From Streptomyces cylindrosporus (GTDB lineage: Bacteria; Actinomycetota; Actinomycetes; Streptomycetales; Streptomycetaceae), in NCBI RefSeq assembly GCF_022698165.1, contig NZ_JALDAY010000011.1, positions 62,001-126,000 of the forward strand: a stretch of DNA of 64,000 nt. Reading direction: 5' to 3'. Shown in pieces: positions 1 through 8,382 of this stretch. The position numbers and the translations under genes are program-made. A model generated the notes under the pieces. It was given only the letters and a program-made list of their open reading frames with translations. It made no database searches and had not been told where the DNA came from. Position 1 is the stretch's first letter; each line of letters begins with the position of its first letter.

Positions 1-530
1 CCGCCGCCGGTGGCCGCGTCCGCCTCGGCGACGCTGCCGGCCGCGACCTCGTCGTCGGCGTCCCGCCAGACGAAGCCGTGGAAGGGGGCCACGGTCAGCG
101 CGGTGTCGGCGCCGTTGTCGACGACGGCCTCGACGACGCCGTCCACGTCCTCGCGGATGATGAACGGGCTGGTGCACTGCACGAGCAGCACCACGTCCAC
201 CGACGCGCCGTGCAGGGCCTCGTGGGCATCCATCGCGTGCAGCACCGCGGCCTCGGAGGTCGCCGTGTCCCCGGCGATGGCGGCGGGCCGCAGCACGATC
301 TCGGCACCGGCCTCACGCGCCGCGGCGGCGATGGCCTGGTCGTCGGTGGACACCACGACATCGGTCACCAGCCGGGCCGCCAGACACTCCCGCACGGCCC
401 GCGCCACCAACGGCACACCGCCGACGGGCAGCAGATTCTTCGCGGGCACACCCTTGGAGCCCCCGCGAGCGGGAATGACGGCGAGAACACGGCGCACGGT
501 GGCCCCGGCGTCGGCCGGTGAGTCGGACAT
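1..530 (-). CDS. Acylneuraminate cytidylyltransferase (CMP-sialic/Kdn synthetase), 3' end off window
   Basis: Activates a nonulosonic acid (sialic acid or Kdn type) with CTP to give the CMP-sugar donor. About 176 N-terminal residues are visible. Residues ~19-33 hold the family's nucleotide-binding signature IPARGGSKGVPAKNL, followed further on by VVSTDD and QCTSPF motifs typical of NeuA-type enzymes. The ATG at 530 has GGAG about 8 bases upstream. The gene runs off the left edge, so the C-terminus, any fused phosphatase domain and any neighbouring neuB-type synthase cannot be judged. It lies upstream of polysialyltransferase-like and GT29 genes, which fits supply of CMP-sugar to a surface glycopolymer. 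Whether the substrate is Neu5Ac, Kdn or another nonulosonate is not decidable here. Confidence 0.88.
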   Translation of the reverse strand, partial: MSDSPADAGATVRRVLAVIPARGGSKGVPAKNLLPVGGVPLVARAVRECLAARLVTDVVVSTDDQAIAAAAREAGAEIVLRPAAIAGDTATSEAAVLHAMDAHEALHGASVDVVLLVQCTSPFIIREDVDGVVEAVVDNGADTALTVAPFHGFVWRDADDEVAAGSVAEADAATGG

Positions 531-591
531 GGCTTGCACTCCTTGCGCAGGGTTCACAGAGATAGGTGGAGGGCCGGCGAAGCCGCCCTCC

Positions 592-640
592 AGGGGCGCG
601 GGGAACTGCGCGACAAGCCCAGACGGCGCCGCACCCGCCG
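592..640. repeat. Interspersed repeat copy 1 (AGGGGCGCGGGGAACTGCGC core)
   Basis: A 22-base core identical to copies at 31403 and 35051, with weaker similarity over another ~25 bases. It lies between two genes, just beyond the 3' end of the DUF6716-type gene. I recall this kind of element as common in Streptomyces intergenic DNA. Confidence 0.75.
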
Positions 641-670
641 AACGACCGCCCCCGGCACCCCCGATGCCGC

Positions 671-2017
671 TCACAACTCCCCCATCCGCCGAATAACAGG
701 CGCCACCCGCTGCACCCCATGCCGATAGGCCCCCCGAGCCGCCCGCCGCACGATCTGCCTCACCGGCCCCGGCTCCTTGTCAGCCGCAGGCGCACCCGGC
801 AGCGGACTTCCGTCCGGCCCGAGGTGATGACGAGCGAGAATCCCCGGCAGATACCCCGGCGCGGTGGCCGGCGTGTAGTAGGGGGTCAGCGGCGCCAACC
901 CACCGGGCCGGCCAAGCAACTTGGCGATCCGCTCACGCGCCGCGTCGAAGGCGTACGCGTACGACCCGTCCGCCGCGACCCCCTGCCGGGCCACCCAGTC
1001 CTGGTCCGGCACCGGCCGGTACCCGGAGTCCAGCTGGTCCCAGGAGGCCAGGCACCCGGACCCGACGAAGTGGTGGTTGCCGAGCGTCTCGCGCACGCCG
1101 AGATCGGTAAGGATCACGGTCGGGACACGCCGGTGCAGCGACTCCAGCGCGGCCGTCGAACTGATCGTGACCAGCAGGTCGGTGCGGTCGAGGACTTCGC
1201 CCATGTTCCCGTACACCAGGCGGAAGTTGGCCGGCGGATCGAGCCGCTGGACCAGCTTCTGGTAGGGCTGCTCCTCGATGTGGGTGGTGTGCTCCCCCGG
1301 CTTGGAGCGCAGCTTCAGCAGCACCTCGCGCTCGGGGTGCAGCCTGGCGTGCTGGATCAGCCGGTTGAGCAGGTACGTACGGTCCTTGCGGCTGTCGGGG
1401 ACGGACGGCTGCACGGCGAACACCACGGTGTACGGGTCGTGTTCACCCTCGTACGAGGCCCCGCCGAGAAACGGGAGTGCCACCTCCGTCACCGACGAGG
1501 CGTCGGCGCCCACACCCTCGTACACCGCTCTGAAACGCTCCGCGTCCTGGCGGGAGTTGGCGAGGACGAGGTCCGCGCCGTGCCGCAGCAGGAGGCCGTC
1601 GGCGAGCTTCTCGTAGACGACGCCGACATAGCCGGTGACGACGACGGGGCGCCGCTCGCGGCCCTCCCACACGCGCTTGAGGCCGTGCAGCATCGCCTGG
1701 ACGCCGCCGCCGACGAGGGCGAGGACGACGACGTCGTACTCCTCCTCGGCCATGGCGCGCAGGAACTCGACCGACGTGACCTCCTTGAGGGAGTCGGCCG
1801 TGACACCAACTTCCGCGAGCTGTCGCGCGGTCGGGGTGGCCCGTCCGCGCAGCAGGAAGCCGCTCAGCCGGAGGCCGACTTGCGCGTCCTCGCGCGGTGC
1901 GGCTTCCATGGACGGACCCGGGGCGATACGGGCCGCGGTCAACGCACCCCATTTCCAGCGGGTGTCGGAGTCCGCGAGTACGGCGATTCGCGTGGGCTTC
2001 GTTGTACTTGGTGGCAC
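671..2017 (-). CDS. DUF6716-type putative glycosyltransferase
   Basis: A 448-aa protein beginning around TRIAVLADSDTRWKWG, a start I recognise as the DUF6716 putative glycosyltransferase family of Streptomyces sialic-acid-type loci. The middle holds Rossmann-like segments (VVVLALVGGG, RPVVVTGYVGVVYEKL). The C-terminal half has LLVTISSTAALESL, which resembles a GT-B donor-site region. The precise reaction is unknown; transfer of a sugar during glycopolymer assembly is inferred from context. I chose the GTG at 2017 because TAGCGT ends exactly 7 nt before it, matching the leaderless layout seen elsewhere here. An in-frame ATG at 2062 exists but has no ribosome site. It is divergent from the GT2 gene. 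Confidence 0.78.
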   Translation of the reverse strand: MPPSTTKPTRIAVLADSDTRWKWGALTAARIAPGPSMEAAPREDAQVGLRLSGFLLRGRATPTARQLAEVGVTADSLKEVTSVEFLRAMAEEEYDVVVLALVGGGVQAMLHGLKRVWEGRERRPVVVTGYVGVVYEKLADGLLLRHGADLVLANSRQDAERFRAVYEGVGADASSVTEVALPFLGGASYEGEHDPYTVVFAVQPSVPDSRKDRTYLLNRLIQHARLHPEREVLLKLRSKPGEHTTHIEEQPYQKLVQRLDPPANFRLVYGNMGEVLDRTDLLVTISSTAALESLHRRVPTVILTDLGVRETLGNHHFVGSGCLASWDQLDSGYRPVPDQDWVARQGVAADGSYAYAFDAARERIAKLLGRPGGLAPLTPYYTPATAPGYLPGILARHHLGPDGSPLPGAPAADKEPGPVRQIVRRAARGAYRHGVQRVAPVIRRMGEL

Positions 2018-2202
2018 GACAGAGACGCTAGGAAGCAATTCCGAGGCGCGGCCCAACCGCATCTGTCCAAAAAGTTAACAACACCCCGCCGAGAGCCGAA
2101 CTGGCTCACCGAAGCAGCGAAAGTACAGGGGATGCACCGTTCCGACACATTGAGTTCACCCCCCGTACGGGCACCGGAAAGACTCGCTGCTGGGCCGCCT
2201 CC

Positions 2203-2218
2203 TAGGCTCTCGACCGTG
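2203..2218 (+). promoter_or_regulatory. Probable leaderless -10 element for GT2 gene
   Basis: TAGGCT at 2203-2208 ends 7 nt before the GTG at 2216, so the predicted transcription start coincides with the start codon. No Shine-Dalgarno is present and no clear -35 is seen. The block is nearly identical to the one before the TetR gene at 46377. Confidence 0.5.
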
Positions 2219-3202
2219 CCAAAGCTCTCCGTGATCGTGCCGTTCTACAACGTGCAGCAATTCGCCCCGGACACCCTCAGAAGCCTCCGCCTGAACGCCC
2301 GCAAGGATTTCGAGTTCATCCTGGTCGACGACCATTCCAAGGACGGAACTCCGGCCATTCTCGAACGCGCGGCCGAAGATCTTTCCGATGTCGCGCAGGT
2401 GCGCCATATCCGCCACGAGAAGAACGGGGGTCTCGCCACCGCGCGCAACACCGGCCTGGACGCGGCGCAGGGCGAATACCTCACGTTCCTGGACGGCGAC
2501 GACTGGCTGGCCCCCGGCTACCTCGCCGAACTGGTGGCCGCCATCGAGGACTTGGGCTGCGACTTCGTCCGTACCGACCATGTGCAGGCGACCGCCCGCG
2601 CGCGCACGGTGCACAGAGTGCCGATCGGGCGCCGCTGGGAGGCCTTCGACCCGCGCGCGGCGATCCTGCCCGCGGACCGCACGACCTCGGTGGACTACGC
2701 CTACGCCTGGGCGGGCGCCTACCACCGCCGGCTGCTCGACAAGGGCCTGCTGCACTTCACCGACGGGCTGCGCACGGCCGAGGACCGGCCGTGGATCTGG
2801 AAGCTGCACCGCGAGGCGGAGTCGTTCGCCGTGATCAGCCTGCTCGGCGTCTTCTACCGGCGCGGGGTGGCCTCCTCGCTGACCCAGATCGGCGACGTCC
2901 GCCAGCTCGACTTCATCCGCGCCTTCGACCAGGTCATCGAGGAGACGGCGCAGGACCCGGACGCGGACAAGCTGCTGCCGAAGGCGGTACGGACGTACTG
3001 CGCGATCATCGCCCACCATCTCGCCGACGAGAGCAAGTGGGAGCCCGCCGTGGCCAAGCAGCTGCGGACCATGAGCGCGGCGGCGATAAAGCGTATGCCG
3101 CAGGACGCGCTCGGCGACGTCCTGGAGACGATGGACATGCACCGCTCCTCCAAGCTGCGGCGGCTGCGGCGCCGCGTCACCACTGCGAAGGCGGCCGCCT
3201 GA
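2216..3202 (+). CDS. Glycosyltransferase family 2
   Basis: A 328-aa GT-A fold enzyme. The N-terminus reads PKLSVIVPFYNV, then LVDDHSKDGT and, near residue 95, FLDGDDW, the DxD-type motif that binds the metal and nucleotide sugar. No membrane segment is evident, so it should act at the cytoplasmic face. The GTG at 2216 is chosen because homology starts immediately after it; the same frame is open far upstream, but that part is a shadow of the opposite-strand gene. Its stop overlaps the next start (TGATG), indicating translational coupling with the polysialyltransferase-like gene. It is a likely chain-building transferase of the sialic-type glycopolymer; the sugar is unknown. Confidence 0.88.
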   Translation: MPKLSVIVPFYNVQQFAPDTLRSLRLNARKDFEFILVDDHSKDGTPAILERAAEDLSDVAQVRHIRHEKNGGLATARNTGLDAAQGEYLTFLDGDDWLAPGYLAELVAAIEDLGCDFVRTDHVQATARARTVHRVPIGRRWEAFDPRAAILPADRTTSVDYAYAWAGAYHRRLLDKGLLHFTDGLRTAEDRPWIWKLHREAESFAVISLLGVFYRRGVASSLTQIGDVRQLDFIRAFDQVIEETAQDPDADKLLPKAVRTYCAIIAHHLADESKWEPAVAKQLRTMSAAAIKRMPQDALGDVLETMDMHRSSKLRRLRRRVTTAKAAA

Positions 3203-4539
3203 TGTCCCGTACCACCCGCATCTTCTGCGTCTCGACGCTGTACGGCGCGACCACGCTGGCCGCCGCGCTGGAGTCGGACTGCTTCACGGAGACGGACGGA
3301 GATCGCCGGCTGCTCCTCGTGTTCAACAACTCGGCGACGCCCGAGACCACCCCGCCGGTCGACGCGATGCCCGGCTTCGAGCCGCTGCGCGACCACTTCG
3401 ACGAGGTGCTGTCCTGGAACGAGGCGATCAGCCCCTTCCACCCCGGCGCCTGGGCCCCGCGCCCGGACGACATCCCGCTGTTCGAGCGCTATCTGCGGCT
3501 GCTGTGGAAGCTGGGCGACGACCGGGTGGAGCTGGTCCTGGAGTCGATCCAGGTCAGCCCGGCGCTGACGGTCGCCCAGCTGTTCACCGACGCCCCGATC
3601 CACGTCTACGCCGACGGCCTGATGAGCTACGGCCCCACCCGCAACAAGCTCGACCCGCTGGTCGGCACCCGGGTGCGGCGGCTGCTCCACCTGGACCTGG
3701 TGCCCGGCCTCGCGCCGGTGCTGCTCACCGAGTTCGAGGTGCCCGCTCAGATCGTGCCGACCGAGGCCTTCCTCAAGGCGATGGGCGAACTCACCGCCTC
3801 CGTCCAGGACCTGCCGTTGCTGCCGTCCGACTCGGCGCTGCTGCTCGGCCAGTACCTGTCCGCGCTGAACATCCTCTCCCCCGAGGAGGAGGAGAACCTC
3901 CATGTGCGGATGATGCGCGGGGCGGTCGAGCGCGGTCACCGGTCGATCGTCTTCAAGCCGCACCCCACCGCGCCGGCCCGCTACAGCCGCGCCCTGGAGG
4001 CCGAGGCGGAGAAGCTGGGCGTCGACCTCACCGTCCTGGACCTGCCCGTCCTCGCCGAGGTGCTGTTCGAGAAGTCGCCGCCCGCGCTGGTCGTCGGCTG
4101 CTTCTCGACCGCGCTGTTCACCGCGTCCGCGTTCTACGGCCTGCCGGTCGCCCGGATCGGCACCGAGCCGCTGCTAGACCGCCTGACGCCGTACCAGAAC
4201 AGCAACCGGGTCCCGGCCGTCCTCGCCGACGCGCTGATCCCGGACCTGGAGGGCCGAGGGAGCGAGGAGACGGTCCCGGCCGACACGCTGAGCGGGCTGG
4301 TCGACGCGATCAGCTTCACCATGCAGCCGCAGATCCACCCGGGCCTGCGCCCGGCGGCCGAGCGCTACCTCGCGAAGCACTTCGGCCCGCGCACCAAGCG
4401 GTACTTCAAGCGCAAGCGGCTGACCTCGCTGGGCCTGCCGGGCGGCATCCCGGAGCGGCTGTCGTTCCTGCCGCGCAGCTCCACCGCGCGCCGGGTGGTG
4501 CGCCGGGCGCGGGCGTTGCGGAAGGTCGTGAAGCGGTAG
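3202..4539 (+). CDS. Alpha-2,8-polysialyltransferase-family protein
   Basis: A 445-aa cytoplasmic protein of the bacterial POLYST/capsular sialyltransferase type. The N-terminus (RIFCVSTLYGATTLAAAL) and the later segment IVFKPHPTAPARY, with the KPHP element that lines the CMP-donor pocket in these families, support the call. A further VVGCFSTALFTASAFYG segment matches the donor-domain serine loop. It would transfer a nonulosonic acid from the CMP-sugar onto a growing polymer. It starts in the TGATG overlap with the upstream GT2. The C-terminus is basic (KRYFKRKRLTSL...RRARALRKVVKR), which may help membrane association. From memory, S. coelicolor genes in this position are linked to a Kdn-type wall polymer. 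Confidence 0.8.
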   Translation: MSRTTRIFCVSTLYGATTLAAALESDCFTETDGDRRLLLVFNNSATPETTPPVDAMPGFEPLRDHFDEVLSWNEAISPFHPGAWAPRPDDIPLFERYLRLLWKLGDDRVELVLESIQVSPALTVAQLFTDAPIHVYADGLMSYGPTRNKLDPLVGTRVRRLLHLDLVPGLAPVLLTEFEVPAQIVPTEAFLKAMGELTASVQDLPLLPSDSALLLGQYLSALNILSPEEEENLHVRMMRGAVERGHRSIVFKPHPTAPARYSRALEAEAEKLGVDLTVLDLPVLAEVLFEKSPPALVVGCFSTALFTASAFYGLPVARIGTEPLLDRLTPYQNSNRVPAVLADALIPDLEGRGSEETVPADTLSGLVDAISFTMQPQIHPGLRPAAERYLAKHFGPRTKRYFKRKRLTSLGLPGGIPERLSFLPRSSTARRVVRRARALRKVVKR

Positions 4540-4619
4540 GCAAACCATCGGCAAACCCGGCGTAAAGCTGATGGAAATGCAAGGCGATGATTGACTTACT
4601 CATGTGATTCAACGGTAAA

Positions 4620-4653
4620 GCGGCTTCCGGATCCCTAGGATCTCGGAAGCCGC
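4620..4653 (+). terminator. Hairpin after polysialyltransferase gene
   Basis: A 10-bp perfect stem (4620-4629 with 4644-4653) whose loop holds a second 5-bp stem (GATCC/GGATC), giving a nearly continuous 15-bp hairpin. There is no U-tract, as is usual in Streptomyces. It sits 28 bases before the methyltransferase start, so it could also act in that gene's leader: TTGACT lies at 4591. Confidence 0.6.
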
Positions 4654-4681
4654 CCCGTCGACTCCTCCCGTGAGGCACTCA

Positions 4682-5656
4682 ATGACGAACCTCGCCCGGC
4701 TCTACTCCCTCTTCGACAGCGTCGAGCTGCCGGAGGACCTGCCCTACACGCAGTGCAGCACGTGGGAGCTCCAGTTCCTCTACCTCGTGGGACGCCACCG
4801 CCTCACGGGCCGGGACCGGATCGTCGAACTCGGCGCCGGCGGCGGCGGATCGACGTACATGCTGGCGATGGGGCTGGACGAGAACCCGGCCTTCGACCGG
4901 AGGACCGGGCGGCTGCACGCGTACGACTTCTTCCGGGTCGGCAAGGGGACGTTCGCCTCGGAGAAGTTCTTCACGGCCGGGCACAAGCCGGAGGACGACA
5001 ACTCCTTCCTGAACGACTTCCGCGAGCGTCTCTCCCCCTTCCTGCCCTTCCTGGAGATCCACGCCGGCGACCTGTGGCAGACCTCCGACCCGGACGACAC
5101 CAGCCCGGTCGAGTTCCTGCACATCGACATCGCCAAGACGGCCAGGGTCTTCCGCTGTGTGTCCGAGCGCTTCCTGACCCGGCTGCAGCCCGGCTCGGTC
5201 GTCCTGCACCAGGACTTCGCGGGACCGCGGCTGCCCTGGCTGCACCACAGCACGGGCGCCCTGCTGCCGTACATCGAGATCGCGGGCCCGCCGATCCGCT
5301 CCACCCTCGCCTTCGAGGTGACGAAGCCGATCCCCGGGGACGTACTGAAGCGCGTCTCGGAGGACGCCTACACGGTCGACGAGAAGCTCGACCTGATCAC
5401 CGCCGTCCAGGACCGCGTCGACCGCGACCACACCGACGGCATCCCCTTCAAGTCCGTGCTGGAACTGGCGAAGGCGTACGTCTGCCACTACGACGGGCAG
5501 CACAGGCGCGCCTGGTCGATCGCCAAGCCCCTCCTCACGGACGAGTACCTGAGCCGCACCCGGGCCGACCACTTCGCGCAACTGCGCAAGGCGTACGAGG
5601 CCGAACCGAAGGTGTCGCCGATGTCCCGGCTCAAGCGGCTGGTGGGCATGGGGTGA
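4682..5656 (+). CDS. Class I SAM-dependent methyltransferase
   Basis: A 324-aa protein with a Rossmann methyltransferase fold. RIVELGAGGGGSTYMLA (residues ~42-58) is the SAM-binding glycine loop, and VEFLHIDIAKTARV resembles the acidic strand-4 region. The ATG at 4682 is chosen because GAGG lies 6 bases upstream; a GTG four codons earlier is possible. The C-terminal third carries no recognised domain. It is probably a sugar O-methyltransferase for the glycopolymer; that substrate is inferred only from the neighbours. It is separated from the upstream gene by a hairpin, so it may be its own transcription unit. Confidence 0.8.
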   Translation: MTNLARLYSLFDSVELPEDLPYTQCSTWELQFLYLVGRHRLTGRDRIVELGAGGGGSTYMLAMGLDENPAFDRRTGRLHAYDFFRVGKGTFASEKFFTAGHKPEDDNSFLNDFRERLSPFLPFLEIHAGDLWQTSDPDDTSPVEFLHIDIAKTARVFRCVSERFLTRLQPGSVVLHQDFAGPRLPWLHHSTGALLPYIEIAGPPIRSTLAFEVTKPIPGDVLKRVSEDAYTVDEKLDLITAVQDRVDRDHTDGIPFKSVLELAKAYVCHYDGQHRRAWSIAKPLLTDEYLSRTRADHFAQLRKAYEAEPKVSPMSRLKRLVGMG

Positions 5657-5730
5657 AGCGCAACGGGGAAGCCCTCCTTCCGACGCGGGCTGTTTGGGTG
5701 CGGTTAACAGAAGCTCCATAGCTTCCGTCA

Positions 5731-6723
5731 ATGCACATAGCCCCCGTCACGCTGGCGACGGTCGAGCCGGTGCCGGCCAGGCGGCCGCTGATCTCGTACG
5801 TCCTGCCCGTCTACAACGAGCAGGACGGCATCACCGCCTTCCACACCGAGCTCACCGCCGCCCTCGCCTCCCGGCCCGAGCTGGACTTCGAGCTTGTCTA
5901 CGTCAACGACGGTTCCGCGGACGGATCGTTGGCCCTGCTGAAGGAGTTCGCCGAGCAGGACCCACGGGTCCGGGTCGTCGACTTCGCCCGCAACTTCGGC
6001 CACCAGATCGCCATCACCGCGGGCCTCGACATCGCCTCGGGCGACGCGGTGATCGTCATGGACACCGACCTGCAGGACCCGCCGAAGGTCAGCCTGGAGC
6101 TGGTCGACGCCTGGCGGGAGGGTGCCGAGATCGTGCACGCCCGGCGCCGGTCGCGGCAGGACACGCCGTTCAAGAAGGCCACCGCGCACCTCTACTACCG
6201 CCTGCTGCGGTCCTCCACCGAGGTCGACATCCCGCTGGACACCGGCGACTTCCGGCTCCTGGACCGCAAGGTCGCCGACGAGCTGCGCAAGTACCGGGAG
6301 CGGAGCCGGTTCGTGCGCGGGATCGTCGCCTCGATGGGGTACACCCAGACCGAGGTGGCCTTCGACCGGGACGAACGTTTCGCCGGTGAGACCAAGTACC
6401 CGCTGCGCAAGATGGCCCGCCTCGCGGTCGACGGCATGACCAGCTTCTCCACGGCCCCGCTGAAGATGATCACGCGCCTGGGTTTCGTGGTCCTCGCGCT
6501 CTCCCTGCTCGGCATCCTCTACGCCCTCGGCATGAAGTTCTTCCGCCCCGAGATCACCGTCTCCGGCTGGACGATGCTGATGTGCGTGGTGCTGTTCCTG
6601 GGCGGCACGCAGATGCTGTCGCTGGGCGTCATCGGCACGTACATAGGGCGCATCTACAGCGAGGCGCAGGGGCGTCCGCTGTACCTGGTGCGCGAGGTGA
6701 TCGGCGGGGACGATGACCGCTGA
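5731..6723 (+). CDS. Polyprenyl-phosphate glycosyltransferase (GtrB/DPM1-like GT2)
   Basis: A 330-aa GT2. SYVLPVYNEQDG, VNDGSADGS and VIVMDTDLQDPP (DxD) define the catalytic domain in residues ~20-240. Two hydrophobic segments at ~250-275 and ~285-310 anchor it, as in GtrB/ArnC proteins that load a sugar onto undecaprenyl phosphate at the inner membrane face. It overlaps by 11 bases the GtrA flippase gene that follows, the classic GtrB-GtrA partnership. TAGCTT ends 6 nt before the ATG and no ribosome site is visible, so leaderless initiation is likely. The sugar is unknown. Confidence 0.9.
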   Translation: MHIAPVTLATVEPVPARRPLISYVLPVYNEQDGITAFHTELTAALASRPELDFELVYVNDGSADGSLALLKEFAEQDPRVRVVDFARNFGHQIAITAGLDIASGDAVIVMDTDLQDPPKVSLELVDAWREGAEIVHARRRSRQDTPFKKATAHLYYRLLRSSTEVDIPLDTGDFRLLDRKVADELRKYRERSRFVRGIVASMGYTQTEVAFDRDERFAGETKYPLRKMARLAVDGMTSFSTAPLKMITRLGFVVLALSLLGILYALGMKFFRPEITVSGWTMLMCVVLFLGGTQMLSLGVIGTYIGRIYSEAQGRPLYLVREVIGGDDDR

Positions 6724-7114
6724 GGCCGCGACCGCCCCGCCCCAGGTCTCCCGCCAGCTGATCCGCTACACCCTCATCGGCGGCAGCGGCGTCGCCCTCG
6801 ACCTCGTCGTCTTCCTGCTGCTGCACAACCTCGCCGGCATGGACGAGCAGCTCGCCAACGGCATCAGCACGACCCTCGGCATCGCCAACAACTTCGTGCT
6901 GAACGCGAAGTTCACCTTCGAGCGCCGCGACCGGCTCTTCGTGCGCTTCCTGCGCTTCTACGCCGTCGGCCTGACCGGCATCGCCTTCACCGACCTGCTC
7001 TTCCTCGCCTTCACCGACGGCCTGGGGATCGACGCCAACCTGGTCAAGGCGGGTTCGCTGCCGCTGGTCCTGGCGCTCCAGTTCGTGCTCAACAGAAAGT
7101 GGAGCTTCGCATGA
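6713..7114 (+). CDS. GtrA-family membrane protein (lipid-linked sugar flippase)
   Basis: A 133-aa protein with four predicted membrane helices and the GtrA pattern: IRYTLIGGSGVALDLVVFL near the start, NNFVLNAKFTFERR in the first cytoplasmic loop, and QFVLNRKWSF at the end. GtrA proteins are thought to move polyprenyl-phosphate sugars across the membrane. It overlaps the GtrB-like gene upstream and the flavoprotein downstream (ATGA), so all three should be made together. A second GtrA homologue lies at 58528-59118 in a different pathway. Confidence 0.9.
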   Translation: MTAEAATAPPQVSRQLIRYTLIGGSGVALDLVVFLLLHNLAGMDEQLANGISTTLGIANNFVLNAKFTFERRDRLFVRFLRFYAVGLTGIAFTDLLFLAFTDGLGIDANLVKAGSLPLVLALQFVLNRKWSFA

Positions 7115-8382
7115 ACCTCGGCATCATCGGCGCGGGTGCCACCGGGCTGACCGCCGCCTGGGACGCCGTACGCGCCGGCCACCAGGTCACCGTCCTGGAG
7201 GCGGCCGACGAACTCGGCGGTCTCGCCGCCTCGTTGGAGGTGGGCGGCGTCCCGCTGGAGCGCTACTACCACCACATCTTCAAGAGCGACAAGGCGATGA
7301 TCGCCCTGATCGAGGAGCTGGGCCTGGGCGAGGCCCTGCGCTTCCACAAGCCGACCACCGGCATCTACCGCGGCGGCAGGCTGATCGACTTCACCACCCC
7401 GTTCGACATGATCCGCTTCCCGGAGTTCTCCCCCGTCGACGCGGTGCGCTTCGCGGGCTCCTCGGCCGCGCTGAAGGCCGTGCGCGACGGCGAGCGCTTC
7501 AACGACCTCACCGCCCTCGCCTGGCTGCGCAAGTGGGCCGGGAAGAAGGCCACCGCGGCGGTCTGGGAGCCGCTGCTGAAGGGCAAGTTCGGCGACCGCG
7601 CCGAGCAGGTGTCGATGGCCTGGCTGTGGGCCCGCATCCACTGCCGCACCTTCGAACTCGGCTATGTGGACGGCGGGTTCGAGCGGGTCTACGCGGCGCT
7701 GCGGGACGGCATCGAGGAGCGCGGCGGGAAGGTCGAGTTCGGCAAGGCGGTGGAGGCGATACGGCAGGACGGCGACGCCTCGCCCGCGGTGGTGAGGTGC
7801 GCGGACGGGTCGTCGTACGACTTCGACCGGCTGATCGTCACCACCCCGCAGCCCGCCTTCGCGAAGGCCGCCGGACTGCCCACCGACAACGCGGTGTGGA
7901 AGAACCAGTACCTCGGCGCGACCTGCTTCGTGCTGGAGCTGGACCGCAGCGTGATCCCGTACTACTGGCTCAACATCAACGAGCCCGGCTTCCCGTTCCT
8001 GGCCGTCGTCGAGCACACCCGGATGATCGACCCGTCGGTGTACGGCGGCCGGCACATCCTCTACGTCGGCAACTACGTCGAGCGCGAGGACTGGCGGTTC
8101 ACCACCGAGCCGGGCGAGCTGCTGACCCGGTTCGTGCCGTATCTGCGGAAGATCAACCCGGAGTTCGACGCCTCCTGGATCAAGGACTGGCACTTCTCGA
8201 AGGCCGGGTTCGCGCAGCCGGTGGTGACGCCGGAGTACCGTGCGCTGATCCCGGCCCACGAAACGCCCATGAGCCGGGTCACGCTGGCGACGATGGCGCA
8301 GATCTACCCGCAGGACCGCGGGCAGAGCTACTCGGTGGCCATGGCCCGCAAGGTCACCGGGTCGCTCGGCCTCAACGCCTGA
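7111..8382 (+). CDS. FAD-dependent oxidoreductase (amine oxidase/protoporphyrinogen-oxidase-like)
   Basis: A 423-aa flavoprotein with an N-terminal dinucleotide fold: IIGAGATGLTAAWDAVRAGH, then LEAADELGG, the GxGxxG and acidic ends for the FAD ADP moiety. Homologues labelled protoporphyrinogen oxidase occur in polysaccharide loci, where they are probably sugar-modifying enzymes related to UDP-galactopyranose mutase rather than heme enzymes; the exact reaction is unknown. The start is taken as the ATG in the ATGA overlap with gtrA, with GGAG 8 bases upstream. The 3' end overlaps by 11 bases the 3' end of the opposite-strand membrane gene. Confidence 0.82.
   Translation: MNLGIIGAGATGLTAAWDAVRAGHQVTVLEAADELGGLAASLEVGGVPLERYYHHIFKSDKAMIALIEELGLGEALRFHKPTTGIYRGGRLIDFTTPFDMIRFPEFSPVDAVRFAGSSAALKAVRDGERFNDLTALAWLRKWAGKKATAAVWEPLLKGKFGDRAEQVSMAWLWARIHCRTFELGYVDGGFERVYAALRDGIEERGGKVEFGKAVEAIRQDGDASPAVVRCADGSSYDFDRLIVTTPQPAFAKAAGLPTDNAVWKNQYLGATCFVLELDRSVIPYYWLNINEPGFPFLAVVEHTRMIDPSVYGGRHILYVGNYVEREDWRFTTEPGELLTRFVPYLRKINPEFDASWIKDWHFSKAGFAQPVVTPEYRALIPAHETPMSRVTLATMAQIYPQDRGQSYSVAMARKVTGSLGLNA

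Noticed and set aside
566..2215. Long plus-strand open frame running into the GT2 gene
   Set aside because: The translated part before 2216 has no family resemblance and lies antisense to the DUF6716-type gene; GT2 homology starts right after the GTG at 2216.
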